The notes under the pieces: model-generated
Databases searched by the model: none
What the model saw: the letters and a program-made list of their open reading frames with translations, nothing else
What the model was told of the DNA's origin: nothing
Assembly (NCBI RefSeq): GCF_014646875.1
Contig: NZ_BMOC01000014.1
Coordinates: 33,253-97,252 of the forward strand
Length of the DNA stretch: 64,000 bases
From: Halobellus salinus
Lineage (GTDB): Archaea > Halobacteriota > Halobacteria > Halobacteriales > Haloferacaceae
Direction of reading: 5' to 3'
Part shown: positions 43,379-51,640 of the stretch, piece by piece
Position numbering within the stretch: position 1 is the stretch's first letter
Layout: the number at the start of each line of letters is the position of its first letter
Position numbers and translations under genes: made by a program

Positions 43379-45723
43379 CGGCCACCGCCTCCGGAGTCGG
43401 TGCTGCCGGAGTCAGTGCTGCCCGCCGCCCGTCGGTCGGCCGACGGCGACGCCGAACCGGTGGGTTCACGCGCCTGCCGGCGTCTGACACGCTCGACGGT
43501 CGCCGCCTCGTCGGTCCGGAGGTCGGAGAGAAACCCGAACAGCCGGGAGACGTCGGTGACGCCCTCCCGAAGGAGGTACTCGACGTACCCGCGCTTCCGG
43601 CGAAACTCCCGCTCGATGGCGTCGGGGTCGCTGTCGGTCGCGTCGGCGAGCCGGTGGAAGGCGCGGACGGCGTTGCGGTGGGTATCACCGTCGGTTGCGG
43701 CGTGTGTGCCGCCGAGGTCGGGGTGGTCGTACGCCATTCCGAACGAGCCGTCGGGCTCCCGCCACAGGACGGTGTTGTAGTACAGCGTGGTGCCGTCCTT
43801 TTCCACGACGCCCGTCCGCGCGGAGGCCGGCAGTTCCTCGTGGGCGTCCTCGGAGAGGAGTTCTACCACCGACCCCACGTAGCGCTCGCCGTCAACCCGC
43901 CGGGGAAAGACCACGAGGTCGAGCTCCCGCAGGAGGTACACCGGGAGCCCCTGCTCGACCACGCGGTTCACCAGCGTCTCGATGTCCTCGGCGTGTGTTG
44001 TGCCGACGACACCGTGGCCGGTGTTCAGCACTTCAGCGAACGTTTCGAACGACTCGGGGGTGTTGACCTCGGCGATGACCTCCACATCCGGATTGAGGTA
44101 GTTCGCTTCGGTCATGAGGTCCGCCATCGACACCCGCTTGTACTCGTTCTCGTGGTCACGAGTCGACAGCGACACGCCCGTCTCGTGGGGGAGATACACC
44201 TCCCGGGAACCCTCGTCGATGCTGATCGGGCGGTGGTCGTACGGAATAAACGGCATGTGGGCGTTCATCAAGGTCGTCTTCCCCGCGCCGGTCGGGCCGG
44301 AGAAGAGCACGACGCCGCGGTGCTCGTACAGCAGCCACAGCAGCGTCACGAGTTCCGTCGGGATGGATCCGAACTCGACGAGGTCTACGGGCGTCAGCGG
44401 CGACGACGCCTGCTTCCGGATGGAGACGTGTGGGCCGTGCTCGGAGATCGCGGGCAGTGCCACCGCACACCGAATGGTCTCGCCGTGGCCGGTGGCGTCG
44501 GGAGCGACCCCCGGGGGTTCGAGGTTGACTTTCGCGGAGGGTTGGCTCGCGCTAAGTTCGACGCCGTCGGCCGCCGCGAGCTGCGTCACCACGTTGACGA
44601 AGCTCGTCTCGTCGTTGAACGCGAGGTTGGTGGGGACCCGTTCGCCCGCGCGGACCACGTCGGCACGCGGGACCACCTTGATCCGTTCACCAACCCGATT
44701 GGCCTCGATATCCTCCAGGTAAGGATCCCTGATCGGGACCGTGAGCACCCCCTCGCCGACGTAGTCGCGGAGCACGTAGTAGACCAAGTCGTCGAGCCGG
44801 TCCTCGGCGTACCGGCGGTCGACCGGTGGGACCCCTACGCCGTGGGCCGCGAGCGCCGTCCGGATGCGGTAGCGCGTCGCTTCGAGCCACGCCCTGGTGT
44901 TGCGCGCGGTCAGCCGGCGGGAGAGGAACTGCCGGGCGCGCTCCCGGATGAACGCCGTCCGGTCGTCGACCACCTCCTCGACGTTGGCCTCCCAGATCCG
45001 CTCTTTGCACTCCGCGACGAGCGCCTCGTCACCGGGCAGGAGGTCCGGCTCCAGGACGGCGTATTTGGCCTCGAAGCGGTCGTCGCCCAGCAGGCGGTCG
45101 CGGTGGACGACCACGTCGACGTCGAAACCCGCGAACCCGACGGTGTAGTGGCGGAGCCGCTCGCTCGCGACCCGGGTGGCGAACTCGGTGTCGGCGCCGA
45201 ACGCCGTGACCGCCGGGGCGTAGTTCTCCGTGTGGACGACCAAGGCGCCGTCGCCGCCGCCTTCGACGTCGACAACCTCGATCCGGTCGTCGAGCGCGAT
45301 GGGTGTCACCGGGCCGAGCAGTCGGAGTTCGGACATCGCGTGGTAGTCGACACGGCGGCGGGCGCCCGCTGGAAGATCCACCACCCGGTCGATCACTCGC
45401 CGGTACTTCCGCGGCATCCCGGCTGCGGCGCGTTCGGCCGCCCCATCCCGAGTCAGCGGCCGGCGGACTGAGACGTCCGAAAAATACTCGCTCACCGAGG
45501 CGAGCGCTCGCTCCGACCGGGCGTCTACCGCTGGTTCTCTGATCTGATACGCAAACGCCACATCGCCGACAGGGTCGCGGATGGTAACGACGACACCAGG
45601 GGCGACCTCGTACTGCTCTCGGACGTCGGTCGCGTACCACGCATCCGGGCTTTCGGGTGGTTCGGGCGATGGAACGGCCGTACTGCTGGTGCGTGCATCC
45701 CCGTGTTTCGTTGCCGAGGTCAC
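43375..45723 (-). CDS. pilB: Type IV pilus assembly ATPase PilB (type II/IV secretion system ATPase)
   Basis: 782 residues. Cytoplasmic motor that assembles pilins. Walker A SGPTGAGKTTLMN is near residues 475-487; the Asp-box region ISIDEGSREVYLP and the Walker B-like VEVIAEVNTPESFETF near 545, and the His-box VVGTTHAEDIETLVNR near 565, are present. The N-terminal 300 residues are the archaeal N-domain. The first 30 residues are Ser/Pro-rich. GTG 45723 start, with a TATA (GGATTTAAATAC) 55-66 bp upstream. First gene of a seven-gene overlapping operon. The C-terminal tail repeats TDSG. Confidence 0.92.
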   Translation of the reverse strand: MTSATKHGDARTSSTAVPSPEPPESPDAWYATDVREQYEVAPGVVVTIRDPVGDVAFAYQIREPAVDARSERALASVSEYFSDVSVRRPLTRDGAAERAAAGMPRKYRRVIDRVVDLPAGARRRVDYHAMSELRLLGPVTPIALDDRIEVVDVEGGGDGALVVHTENYAPAVTAFGADTEFATRVASERLRHYTVGFAGFDVDVVVHRDRLLGDDRFEAKYAVLEPDLLPGDEALVAECKERIWEANVEEVVDDRTAFIRERARQFLSRRLTARNTRAWLEATRYRIRTALAAHGVGVPPVDRRYAEDRLDDLVYYVLRDYVGEGVLTVPIRDPYLEDIEANRVGERIKVVPRADVVRAGERVPTNLAFNDETSFVNVVTQLAAADGVELSASQPSAKVNLEPPGVAPDATGHGETIRCAVALPAISEHGPHVSIRKQASSPLTPVDLVEFGSIPTELVTLLWLLYEHRGVVLFSGPTGAGKTTLMNAHMPFIPYDHRPISIDEGSREVYLPHETGVSLSTRDHENEYKRVSMADLMTEANYLNPDVEVIAEVNTPESFETFAEVLNTGHGVVGTTHAEDIETLVNRVVEQGLPVYLLRELDLVVFPRRVDGERYVGSVVELLSEDAHEELPASARTGVVEKDGTTLYYNTVLWREPDGSFGMAYDHPDLGGTHAATDGDTHRNAVRAFHRLADATDSDPDAIEREFRRKRGYVEYLLREGVTDVSRLFGFLSDLRTDEAATVERVRRRQAREPTGSASPSADRRAAGSTDSGSTDSGGGGR

Positions 45724-45777
45724 CCTGTCTCCCCCGGGTAGGCCCGATCGCTCATACCGGGGACTCGCCCCACATTC

Positions 45778-45789
45778 GTATTTAAATCC
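45778..45789 (-). promoter_or_regulatory. Promoter of the pilus operon
   Basis: GGATTTAAATAC on the minus strand, 55-66 bp upstream of pilB, predicts a leader of about 30 bases. Confidence 0.5.
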
Positions 45790-45827
45790 TCGTCCGCGGT
45801 ATCATATTCGATACTGTAGGTCGGGGC

Positions 45828-46730
45828 TCAGACCGCGCCGCCGAACCGCTCGCGCTCCCGGTTACAGACCCGTTCCCAGACGGTCAGAAGCGAACTCCCC
45901 AGGTCGTACCGCTCGTTCACCGCCCGGACCCACTCGTCGTCGGTGAAAAGCAGGTACTGGAGCCGGCGGACAGGGGGGGCGAGGTCCGCGATATCGAGTT
46001 CGCCGACGTAGTACCCCACGATCTGGGTCCGCGCCTCCCCGATCAGCCCCGGCGGGACGCCGATCCCGCACTCGCCGGCGACGTACTCGAACCACTCTAA
46101 ATGGAGAATGGCGTCGGCGAACGCGAAGCGGTCGGCGAACCCCGACACGGAGTCGACTGCGGGTTCACCCCGGCGAACCACGTCGGTCGGGCGGCTGAAC
46201 CGCGGCCGGGAAACGTGGTCGATGGTGGCGGCGTACTGGTCGGCGATCCGGTCAAGACGCCACCCGGCGTAGGCGGTGGGTGCGGCCAACCCCAGTTCGT
46301 ACCACACCGGCATCCATTCCAAGAACGGGTGCCCGAAGGTGGCGTCGGCGTAGAGGTCGGCCGCGATCAGACGGTTGACCGCGGGCGCGACGTCCTCGCC
46401 GGTCCGGCCCGCCCGCATCGCGGCTTCGGCCTCGTCTACGAGCCCCGGAAGGTCGCCGGTTGGAAACCCCATCCCCTCCGCAATCCGGAGGAGGTAGTCC
46501 CCGCCGGGGCGGAACCAGTCGGCGAAGTCCGGGGGCTTCCGCGCGCGCAGAAGCGAAAAGACGGTCACGGTTGAGCTACGGCGTCGGATGGTATATACGT
46601 CCTGGATCCCGTCACCCAGTACTGTGTAGTCGGGTGTGAAATCGGTGAGACTGGGAGGGAGTTGAGCTCGGAAGCCCCCGCGGTCCCGACTCAATGGGCC
46701 CGCTATCGTTCGAAAGACGGTTGCGCCCAT
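45828..46730 (-). CDS. Hypothetical haloarchaeal protein
   Basis: 300 residues, soluble, acidic, no signal or membrane segment. Aromatic-rich helices dominate (HPFLEWMPVWYELGLAAPTAYAGWRLDRIADQY; FADRFAFADAILHLEWFEYVAGECGIGVPPGLIGEARTQIVGYYVGEL). I do not recognise a family or catalytic motif. It ends 105 bp upstream of the pilus operon on the same strand, so its promoter region is separate; a role in pilus biology is not implied. Confidence 0.6.
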   Translation of the reverse strand: MGATVFRTIAGPLSRDRGGFRAQLPPSLTDFTPDYTVLGDGIQDVYTIRRRSSTVTVFSLLRARKPPDFADWFRPGGDYLLRIAEGMGFPTGDLPGLVDEAEAAMRAGRTGEDVAPAVNRLIAADLYADATFGHPFLEWMPVWYELGLAAPTAYAGWRLDRIADQYAATIDHVSRPRFSRPTDVVRRGEPAVDSVSGFADRFAFADAILHLEWFEYVAGECGIGVPPGLIGEARTQIVGYYVGELDIADLAPPVRRLQYLLFTDDEWVRAVNERYDLGSSLLTVWERVCNRERERFGGAV

Positions 46731-46902
46731 CGATGTCCCGCCCGTTTCACTCGCGGGACTCCCGCCCGAGGGCGGCTTTCCGGTCGGCTATCGCGTAAGT
46801 GAACACTACGGGTCACCCCGGTGACGAACTTATCCGGCTGCGGTCCCTGTGCTTTGACGCACCGACGATGACTACACATTCCGCACATCTGTTCCGGTGT
46901 CG

Positions 46903-47133
46903 ATGACTCGCACGAGGGTTACGTGTCTCGACTGCGGCGCCGAGTTCGTCCGCCCGAACGGGTACCAGGGGAACTACTGCCAGTCGTGCCACGAGGCGTG
47001 GATCGACACTGCGGCGGATCGAGACGGCGACGACGGCTCGAACCCCCGCAGTTCACGCCCCAGCGGAACACCTGCTACCCGCCGGGTCGACGACGAGGAT
47101 GCCGACGCGCCGTCGCGGTACGGCGAAGAGTAG
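46903..47133 (+). CDS. Small zinc-ribbon protein
   Basis: 76 residues. CLDCGAEFVRPNGYQGNYCQSC (residues 8-29) is a compact CxxC-x14-CxxC zinc ribbon followed by HEAWIDT and a disordered acidic tail. Haloarchaea encode several such proteins (I recall DUF7564 for this type). ATG 46903; a GTG two codons earlier is possible. Function unknown; nucleic-acid or protein binding is usual for such ribbons. Confidence 0.7.
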   Translation: MTRTRVTCLDCGAEFVRPNGYQGNYCQSCHEAWIDTAADRDGDDGSNPRSSRPSGTPATRRVDDEDADAPSRYGEE

Positions 47134-47180
47134 GCCGCGCGACGCGTGCTGGTTCCGGCGTGTGACCGCGGCACGTCGCG

Positions 47181-47705
47181 CTACTGTCCCGTGTTCGATG
47201 TCTGTCTGTCGACGTAGAGAAGCGCAACGAGTCCGAGCGTGAGGATCCCGTAGGCGACCGCCACGATCAGCGCGTCGCCGCTGGAGCCGTACTCGCTGGT
47301 ACGGAAGATGATCACCTTTCGGACCACCGCAATCACTCCCGTGTAGATCACCAGCCGGACGATACGCCGGGTGTCGTTCTCCTTGATGTAGGCAACGACA
47401 GTCTGGTAGATCTCGACGATAATGAGCAGCAGGAGTCCGACGTCAATGAACCCGATAACGGTGGTTGGATCCGTGATAGATCCGCTGAGTGTCGCTTCCC
47501 AGATCTGGAGGCCGAGGTCGAACACGCCGACCGCAAACAGCAGCGCGAACAGCGCGCCGGCGGCAACCTCGATGAGGTTGACGAACCCATCCATCCGTTC
47601 GACGACTGCGTTGAGTCGCGGGTGGGTACTCTCCGCGACAGGTTCCGACGACTCGTCGGTTGCCGTCTCGGTCGTCTTGTCGGCCGTCGACCCGTCATCC
47701 GGCAT
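47181..47705 (-). CDS. PsiE-like (phosphate-starvation-inducible E family) membrane protein
   Basis: 174 residues. After a Thr/Asp-rich N-terminus come four helices: GFVNLIEVAAGALFALLFAVGVF, VIGFIDVGLLLLIIVEIYQTVVAYI, IVRLVIYTGVIAVVRKVIIF and LIVAVAYGILTLGLVALLYV, with IYTGVIAVVRKVII typical of PsiE. Function is unclear even in bacteria. I choose ATG 47705 because a TATA box (TATTTATG) lies exactly 28-35 bp before it; ATG 47735 would sit inside that box. Confidence 0.8.
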   Translation of the reverse strand: MPDDGSTADKTTETATDESSEPVAESTHPRLNAVVERMDGFVNLIEVAAGALFALLFAVGVFDLGLQIWEATLSGSITDPTTVIGFIDVGLLLLIIVEIYQTVVAYIKENDTRRIVRLVIYTGVIAVVRKVIIFRTSEYGSSGDALIVAVAYGILTLGLVALLYVDRQTSNTGQ

Positions 47706-47732
47706 AACTACCGGCTGTTGGAACGGGGGAGG

Positions 47733-47740
47733 CATAAATA
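47733..47740 (-). promoter_or_regulatory. TATA box of the PsiE-like gene
   Basis: TATTTATG on the minus strand, 28-35 bp upstream of ATG 47705, leaderless spacing. Confidence 0.55.
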
Positions 47741-47767
47741 CACGACCGTCGTCGCCGTCTGGCGACC

Positions 47768-47905
47768 GAACTCAACGCTCCAGTGTCGGTCCCGCGAACT
47801 CAACGCTCCAGTGTCGGTCCCGCGGACTCAACGCTCCAGTGTCGGTCCCGCGAACTCAACGCTCCAGTGTCGGTCCCGCGAAGTCGACCCCCCGGTGTCG
47901 GTCCC
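47768..47905 (+). repeat. 28-bp minisatellite between psiE and the regulator gene
   Basis: Four near-perfect copies of a 28-bp unit beginning GAACTCAACGCTCCAGTGTC start at 47768, 47796, 47824 (one change) and 47852; a degenerate fifth begins at 47880. Together with flanks it fills the gap between two minus-strand genes. Confidence 0.92.
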
Positions 47906-47974
47906 TCCGGTGGGTCACAGCGTCGGCTCCTGGTGTTCCGAGCGGGGACCGACGGGTGTCGCCGCGTGGCGGTG

Positions 47975-48658
47975 TCAGGCCGCGCCGTCGTTGTCGGACG
48001 AGCGGTGCCCGTCGACGTCAGTATCACCGGCTGTCCCGGTAGAGGCGTCGTCGTCGACAGCCCCCGGGTCGGAGTCAGCCGGTCCGTCGGCGGCGGTCCG
48101 GTCCTCGTCAACGGTGATAGTGACAGGGCCCTCGTCGCCACTTGACGCCGCTACGTCGTCGCTACCGCCGAGTTGGTGGTCGAGATTGAACACCGTGTTC
48201 AACTCTGATTGGACCTGTTCGACGACGTTCCGGACCAGATCGCTCGGCGCGATGGCGGTGTACTCGTACGGGTTGTTCCCCGCGCCGTCGTGTTCGCGCT
48301 TCCGGCGCGTGACGGTCTCCTCGTCGTGGAGGTCCGCGAGCGCCTCGCGGACGGTGCTGGGGTACAGTCCCGTGCCGTTTGCGACTTCCTCACTTGTCGA
48401 CCCGGGCTGTTGCCGCAGGTAGACGTAGATCCGGGCGCGGGTCTCGGTGTCAAGCAGCCACGCCAACAGGTCGACAAGCCCTTCATCGAACTCCGAGACC
48501 GCTTTGTCGGCCTCGCGCTCCAGGCGCTCGCGGGCACCGACGCCGGGTCCGTCGTCCCCGTCGCTCTCGGCATCCACGTCGATCCCGATGCCGGTGCCCT
48601 CGCCGGACCCGGCATCGTCTGTCCGTTCCGCGTCGTCCGCTGGCTCGTCTGAGGACAT
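47975..48658 (-). CDS. Winged helix-turn-helix transcriptional regulator
   Basis: 227 residues. Disordered acidic ends flank a DNA-binding core: FDEGLVDLLAWLLDTETRARIYVYLRQQPGSTSEEVANGTGLYPSTVREALADLHDEETVTRRKR (about residues 57-121), a classical MarR/ArsR/TrmB-type winged helix with recognition helix YPSTVREALADL. An effector domain is not visible. Haloarchaea have related proteins of unknown target. ATG 48658. Next gene downstream is separated by the minisatellite, so the regulon is unknown. Confidence 0.8.
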   Translation of the reverse strand: MSSDEPADDAERTDDAGSGEGTGIGIDVDAESDGDDGPGVGARERLEREADKAVSEFDEGLVDLLAWLLDTETRARIYVYLRQQPGSTSEEVANGTGLYPSTVREALADLHDEETVTRRKREHDGAGNNPYEYTAIAPSDLVRNVVEQVQSELNTVFNLDHQLGGSDDVAASSGDEGPVTITVDEDRTAADGPADSDPGAVDDDASTGTAGDTDVDGHRSSDNDGAA

Positions 48659-48735
48659 CGTGTTCTATCTCAAAGGTCAGAACCCGTCGGTCAAAAGGCT
48701 TTCTCGATCCGGTCGGCGAGCGCACGACCGGCGGA

Positions 48736-49812
48736 TCAGTCGAGACAGAGCGCCTCACACAGCGCGTCGACTCCTTTCTCGCGGTGGATCCGTCGCTGCC
48801 GGGCCGCGCCGCTTTCGGCGTCCAGCAGCCGCGGGAGCGCGTCGACCCCCAGCCGGTCGGTCTCCGCGGCGACGAACTCCTCGAGAGTCACCGTGTCCTC
48901 GGCGTCGCGGGTGGTGAACTCGGCGTTGCGGCCGTACCGCATCGCCCGCCACTTGTTGGCGTCGAGAAACTCTCGTCGGAGGTCCGTGCCCGACTCGCCG
49001 TCCTCATACCGGGCCGCGAGGTCCGCGACCAAGGCGTGGACGTACTCCACGAACGCGATGGTCCGTTCGGGGTCGGTCTGGCTGTCGGGCGTCCGGACCT
49101 CCACGGTGCCGTGGCCGGTGTGTGGCCTGACGTCGTACCAGAGTTCGCCGCGGTCCTCGATCGACCCCCGCTCTACCATCAGGCGCTCGAACCGAGCGTA
49201 ATCCTCGTAGTCCGAAAACCGGGTCGGCATCCCGGTGTTGGGGAGTGCCTCGAAGATCTTCGCCCGCGCGGAGGCCAGTCCGGTGTCGAATCCGCACCAA
49301 AACGGGGAGGTGGCCGACAGCGCCAGGATCGGCGGGAGGTACCACCGGAGTTCGTTCGCGATCCAGGTCGCCTTGTCGGGGTCGTCGACGCCGACGTGGA
49401 CGTGGAGCCCGGCGGTGGTGTTGCGGTGCTGGGGATACTGGATCCGGTCGAGTTGGGACTGGTACCGCGGCTTGGTTGCGTGGTCGAGGTCGCGCCACTT
49501 GGCGGCCGGATGCAGCCCGGCGGCGGCGATCCGGTAGCCGTGGTCGGCGGCGTGGCCGACGAGCGCCTCGCGGGCCTCACGGACGGTCTCGGCGACCGAA
49601 CTCGTATCGTCGATCGTCGGCGTCTGCGTCTCGATCGTGAACTGGAACAGTTCGTGGTCGATCCGGTTCTCCAGGATCCCGGACGGCGGGTGGTCGTACA
49701 CGAGCTCTTGGATCCCCGACGTCGGGCGAGCGTGCCGGTCGACGATGTAGAACTCCTCCTCGACGCCGAGCGTACCCATCCGGTCGAAGGCAGCCGCCGA
49801 CCCTAGGTCCAT
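48736..49812 (-). CDS. gshA: Glutamate--cysteine ligase GshA
   Basis: 358 residues. Haloarchaea accumulate gamma-glutamylcysteine rather than glutathione; GshA makes it from ATP, Glu and Cys. [15 protein letters not shown] (residues 13-27) carries the Mg/substrate-binding Glu cluster; [14 protein letters not shown] near 130 and [21 protein letters not shown] near 165, and [23 protein letters not shown] near 230 are family motifs (GCS2/YbdK-like type). ATG 49812. No gshB is present, as expected. Confidence 0.93.
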   Translation of the reverse strand: MDLGSAAAFDRMGTLGVEEEFYIVDRHARPTSGIQELVYDHPPSGILENRIDHELFQFTIETQTPTIDDTSSVAETVREAREALVGHAADHGYRIAAAGLHPAAKWRDLDHATKPRYQSQLDRIQYPQHRNTTAGLHVHVGVDDPDKATWIANELRWYLPPILALSATSPFWCGFDTGLASARAKIFEALPNTGMPTRFSDYEDYARFERLMVERGSIEDRGELWYDVRPHTGHGTVEVRTPDSQTDPERTIAFVEYVHALVADLAARYEDGESGTDLRREFLDANKWRAMRYGRNAEFTTRDAEDTVTLEEFVAAETDRLGVDALPRLLDAESGAARQRRIHREKGVDALCEALCLD

Positions 49813-49924
49813 CGCCCCGTCGTTTGCAGCGGCCGATTAAATATGTCGCGGGCCGCGGCGAGGGGGTCGCAAAACCGGCACCCCGGAGGCCGGGCGAGGG
49901 TGTGTCCCGGCGACGACCCCACTG

Positions 49925-50578
49925 CTACGGGTCTCCCCCGGCCTGCGGTTCGGCGACGACTGCGAGGTGGTCGTCGTGGAACCGGTCCAGCCGCCGGGTC
50001 TCGACGATCGCGTACCCCTCCCGAAGCTCGTCGAGGACGTCCGCGAAGACGTCGTCAGGGTCTGTGAGGACGTCTTCGCTCCGAGCTTTGACCGCGGCCA
50101 CCAGCCGGCCGTCGGGTGCGAGAAACCGCCGGTTCCGGAGCGCGACTGTCGCCTGTCCGCGGGTCGCGACGTCCTGGACGAGGTAGTCAAGCCCCGCCTC
50201 GACGACGTGGGCGTAGGTCTCGGGCGCCCGAGCGTCTTTCAACAGCGGAAACAGGTTCGGGCGGGAATCGGCCACGCCCAAGAGATCCCGGGTCGGCCGC
50301 GGGGCGAACTCGACCGCGTAGGTCGGCCCCGCGAAGTCGGCGACGTGGGAGACGGTGGTGCCGGACGCCGCGCCCAGATACAGGACCGAATCCTCGCCGT
50401 CGAACCCGGGATCCATCCCGAGTTCGAGCACGGCGCCGAGCTTCGACCGGCCGGCGTCCCACGCCCGCCACCCCGCGTCGTCCTGGGGCTCACCGTACAC
50501 GGGCTCTCCGCGGGTGGCGAACCGCTCGCGGCCGTCGAACCGCCGACGCTCGATCCCGGGCGGGAGATCCGCGGTCAT
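49925..50578 (-). CDS. flpA: Fibrillarin-like rRNA/tRNA 2'-O-methyltransferase
   Basis: 217 residues. FlpA is the SAM methyltransferase of box C/D RNPs. WRAWDAGRSKLGAVLELGMD, VLYLGAASGTTVSHVADF (SAM motif I), TYAVEFAPRPTRDLL, LLKDARAPETYAHV and VQDVATRGQATVALRNRRFLAPDGRLVAAVKARSED are all typical. Its ATG (50578) overlaps the nop5 stop by 4 bp, the standard archaeal nop5-flpA pair. Guide sRNAs were not found near it. Confidence 0.95.
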   Translation of the reverse strand: MTADLPPGIERRRFDGRERFATRGEPVYGEPQDDAGWRAWDAGRSKLGAVLELGMDPGFDGEDSVLYLGAASGTTVSHVADFAGPTYAVEFAPRPTRDLLGVADSRPNLFPLLKDARAPETYAHVVEAGLDYLVQDVATRGQATVALRNRRFLAPDGRLVAAVKARSEDVLTDPDDVFADVLDELREGYAIVETRRLDRFHDDHLAVVAEPQAGGDP

Positions 50579-51453
50579 TCCCCGACCTCCCGAGCGCGGA
50601 TGACGGCCATCCGATCTGCGAGGTCGTCGTGGACGGACTGCCTGAAATCGCCGGCGTAGTGGTCGATACGAGCGGCGATCGCGAGTTTCCCGGCGAGCGC
50701 CCGCGCGGCTGATCCCCGGTTTTCGGGGTGGGTTCCGCGGACGTGTTCGTGGGTGAAGATCGCGCCGTGTTTCGGCGACGGGCCCCGGCCGCGGAGGTGC
50801 GCGAACAGCGCATCCTCCGCGCCCAGGACCTGTACGGTACCGGCGGGCTTTTTCGCCAGCGACTCCAACCCGCCGGCGAGCGAGAGCAACCGCGCCGCGA
50901 GCACAGGGCCGGCCATCTCAGCGAGGTTCGGCGCGACCGCCGGCGCCTGGGACTCCACGAACGACCGCAGTTCCGCGCGCTCGGCGTCGAGGTCGGCCGC
51001 GCGCTCGGCGAGCGAGACCACGCGCTCCTCGGCGGGCGTCTCGGGCGTCCACGCCGCGACCGCGCGGGCGCCGTCGATGCCGCCGGGGAGGTCGGACGCG
51101 CGGTCACCGTCCGCCCGGCCGTCCGCGAGCGATCCGGCCCACTCGGCGACGCGTTCGGCGATCTCGTTCGCGGTTCGTTCGGCGTCGTCCATCGCCGCGA
51201 TGCTATACTGTAGTTGTCGCTCAGTTGCCGTTTCTCGGGCCTGTACCGCCGCTCGCGTGGCGTGGACGGTCGCGTGATACAGCGTGTCATAATACTCGTT
51301 CTCGTTCTCCACGAACCCCGCACGAACCGCTTCGGCAGGCCAGTTCTGCGGCTGCTCGGCTGTTCGCTCGCGGATCGCGGTCGCCGCCGACTCGGCGTCG
51401 TGGGGGTCTCCGTGTCGGAACCACCCGGAATCTCCGGGGTTGTGGCCGGTCAT
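50575..51453 (-). CDS. nop5: Box C/D RNP scaffold protein Nop5 (NOP56/NOP58 family)
   Basis: 292 residues. Bridges L7Ae-bound sRNA and fibrillarin. SGWFRHGDPHDAESAATAIRERT at the N-terminus, a central coiled coil, and the Nop domain with LAARLLSLAGGLESLAKKPAGTVQVLGAEDALFAHLRGRGPSPKHGAIFTHEHVRG (residues 200-255) are diagnostic. ATG 51453 (MTGHNPGDSG) is chosen; the upstream in-frame part is low complexity. It is shorter than hyperthermophile Nop5 in the N-domain. Confidence 0.94.
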   Translation of the reverse strand: MTGHNPGDSGWFRHGDPHDAESAATAIRERTAEQPQNWPAEAVRAGFVENENEYYDTLYHATVHATRAAVQARETATERQLQYSIAAMDDAERTANEIAERVAEWAGSLADGRADGDRASDLPGGIDGARAVAAWTPETPAEERVVSLAERAADLDAERAELRSFVESQAPAVAPNLAEMAGPVLAARLLSLAGGLESLAKKPAGTVQVLGAEDALFAHLRGRGPSPKHGAIFTHEHVRGTHPENRGSAARALAGKLAIAARIDHYAGDFRQSVHDDLADRMAVIRAREVGE

Positions 51454-51640
51454 ACGGTTCGTTGAGTGCGTGTTGGTATATGTATTCTCGAACGGAGTCT
51501 GTGTGGGTTGGGTCTGAGTATGCCAGTTCACACCGGTTGCACTCGCCTCTGCCGCCGATGGCCACCCGTTGACCGCGCTTGGCGGGACACACTCGGAGTG
51601 AGCAGTATCAAGCCGCGTCCAACCGGCCGATATGGCGCTG

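Noticed and set aside
47768..47905. Integron or attachment site
   Set aside because: No integrase, no tRNA and no cassette structure; simple tandem repeat.
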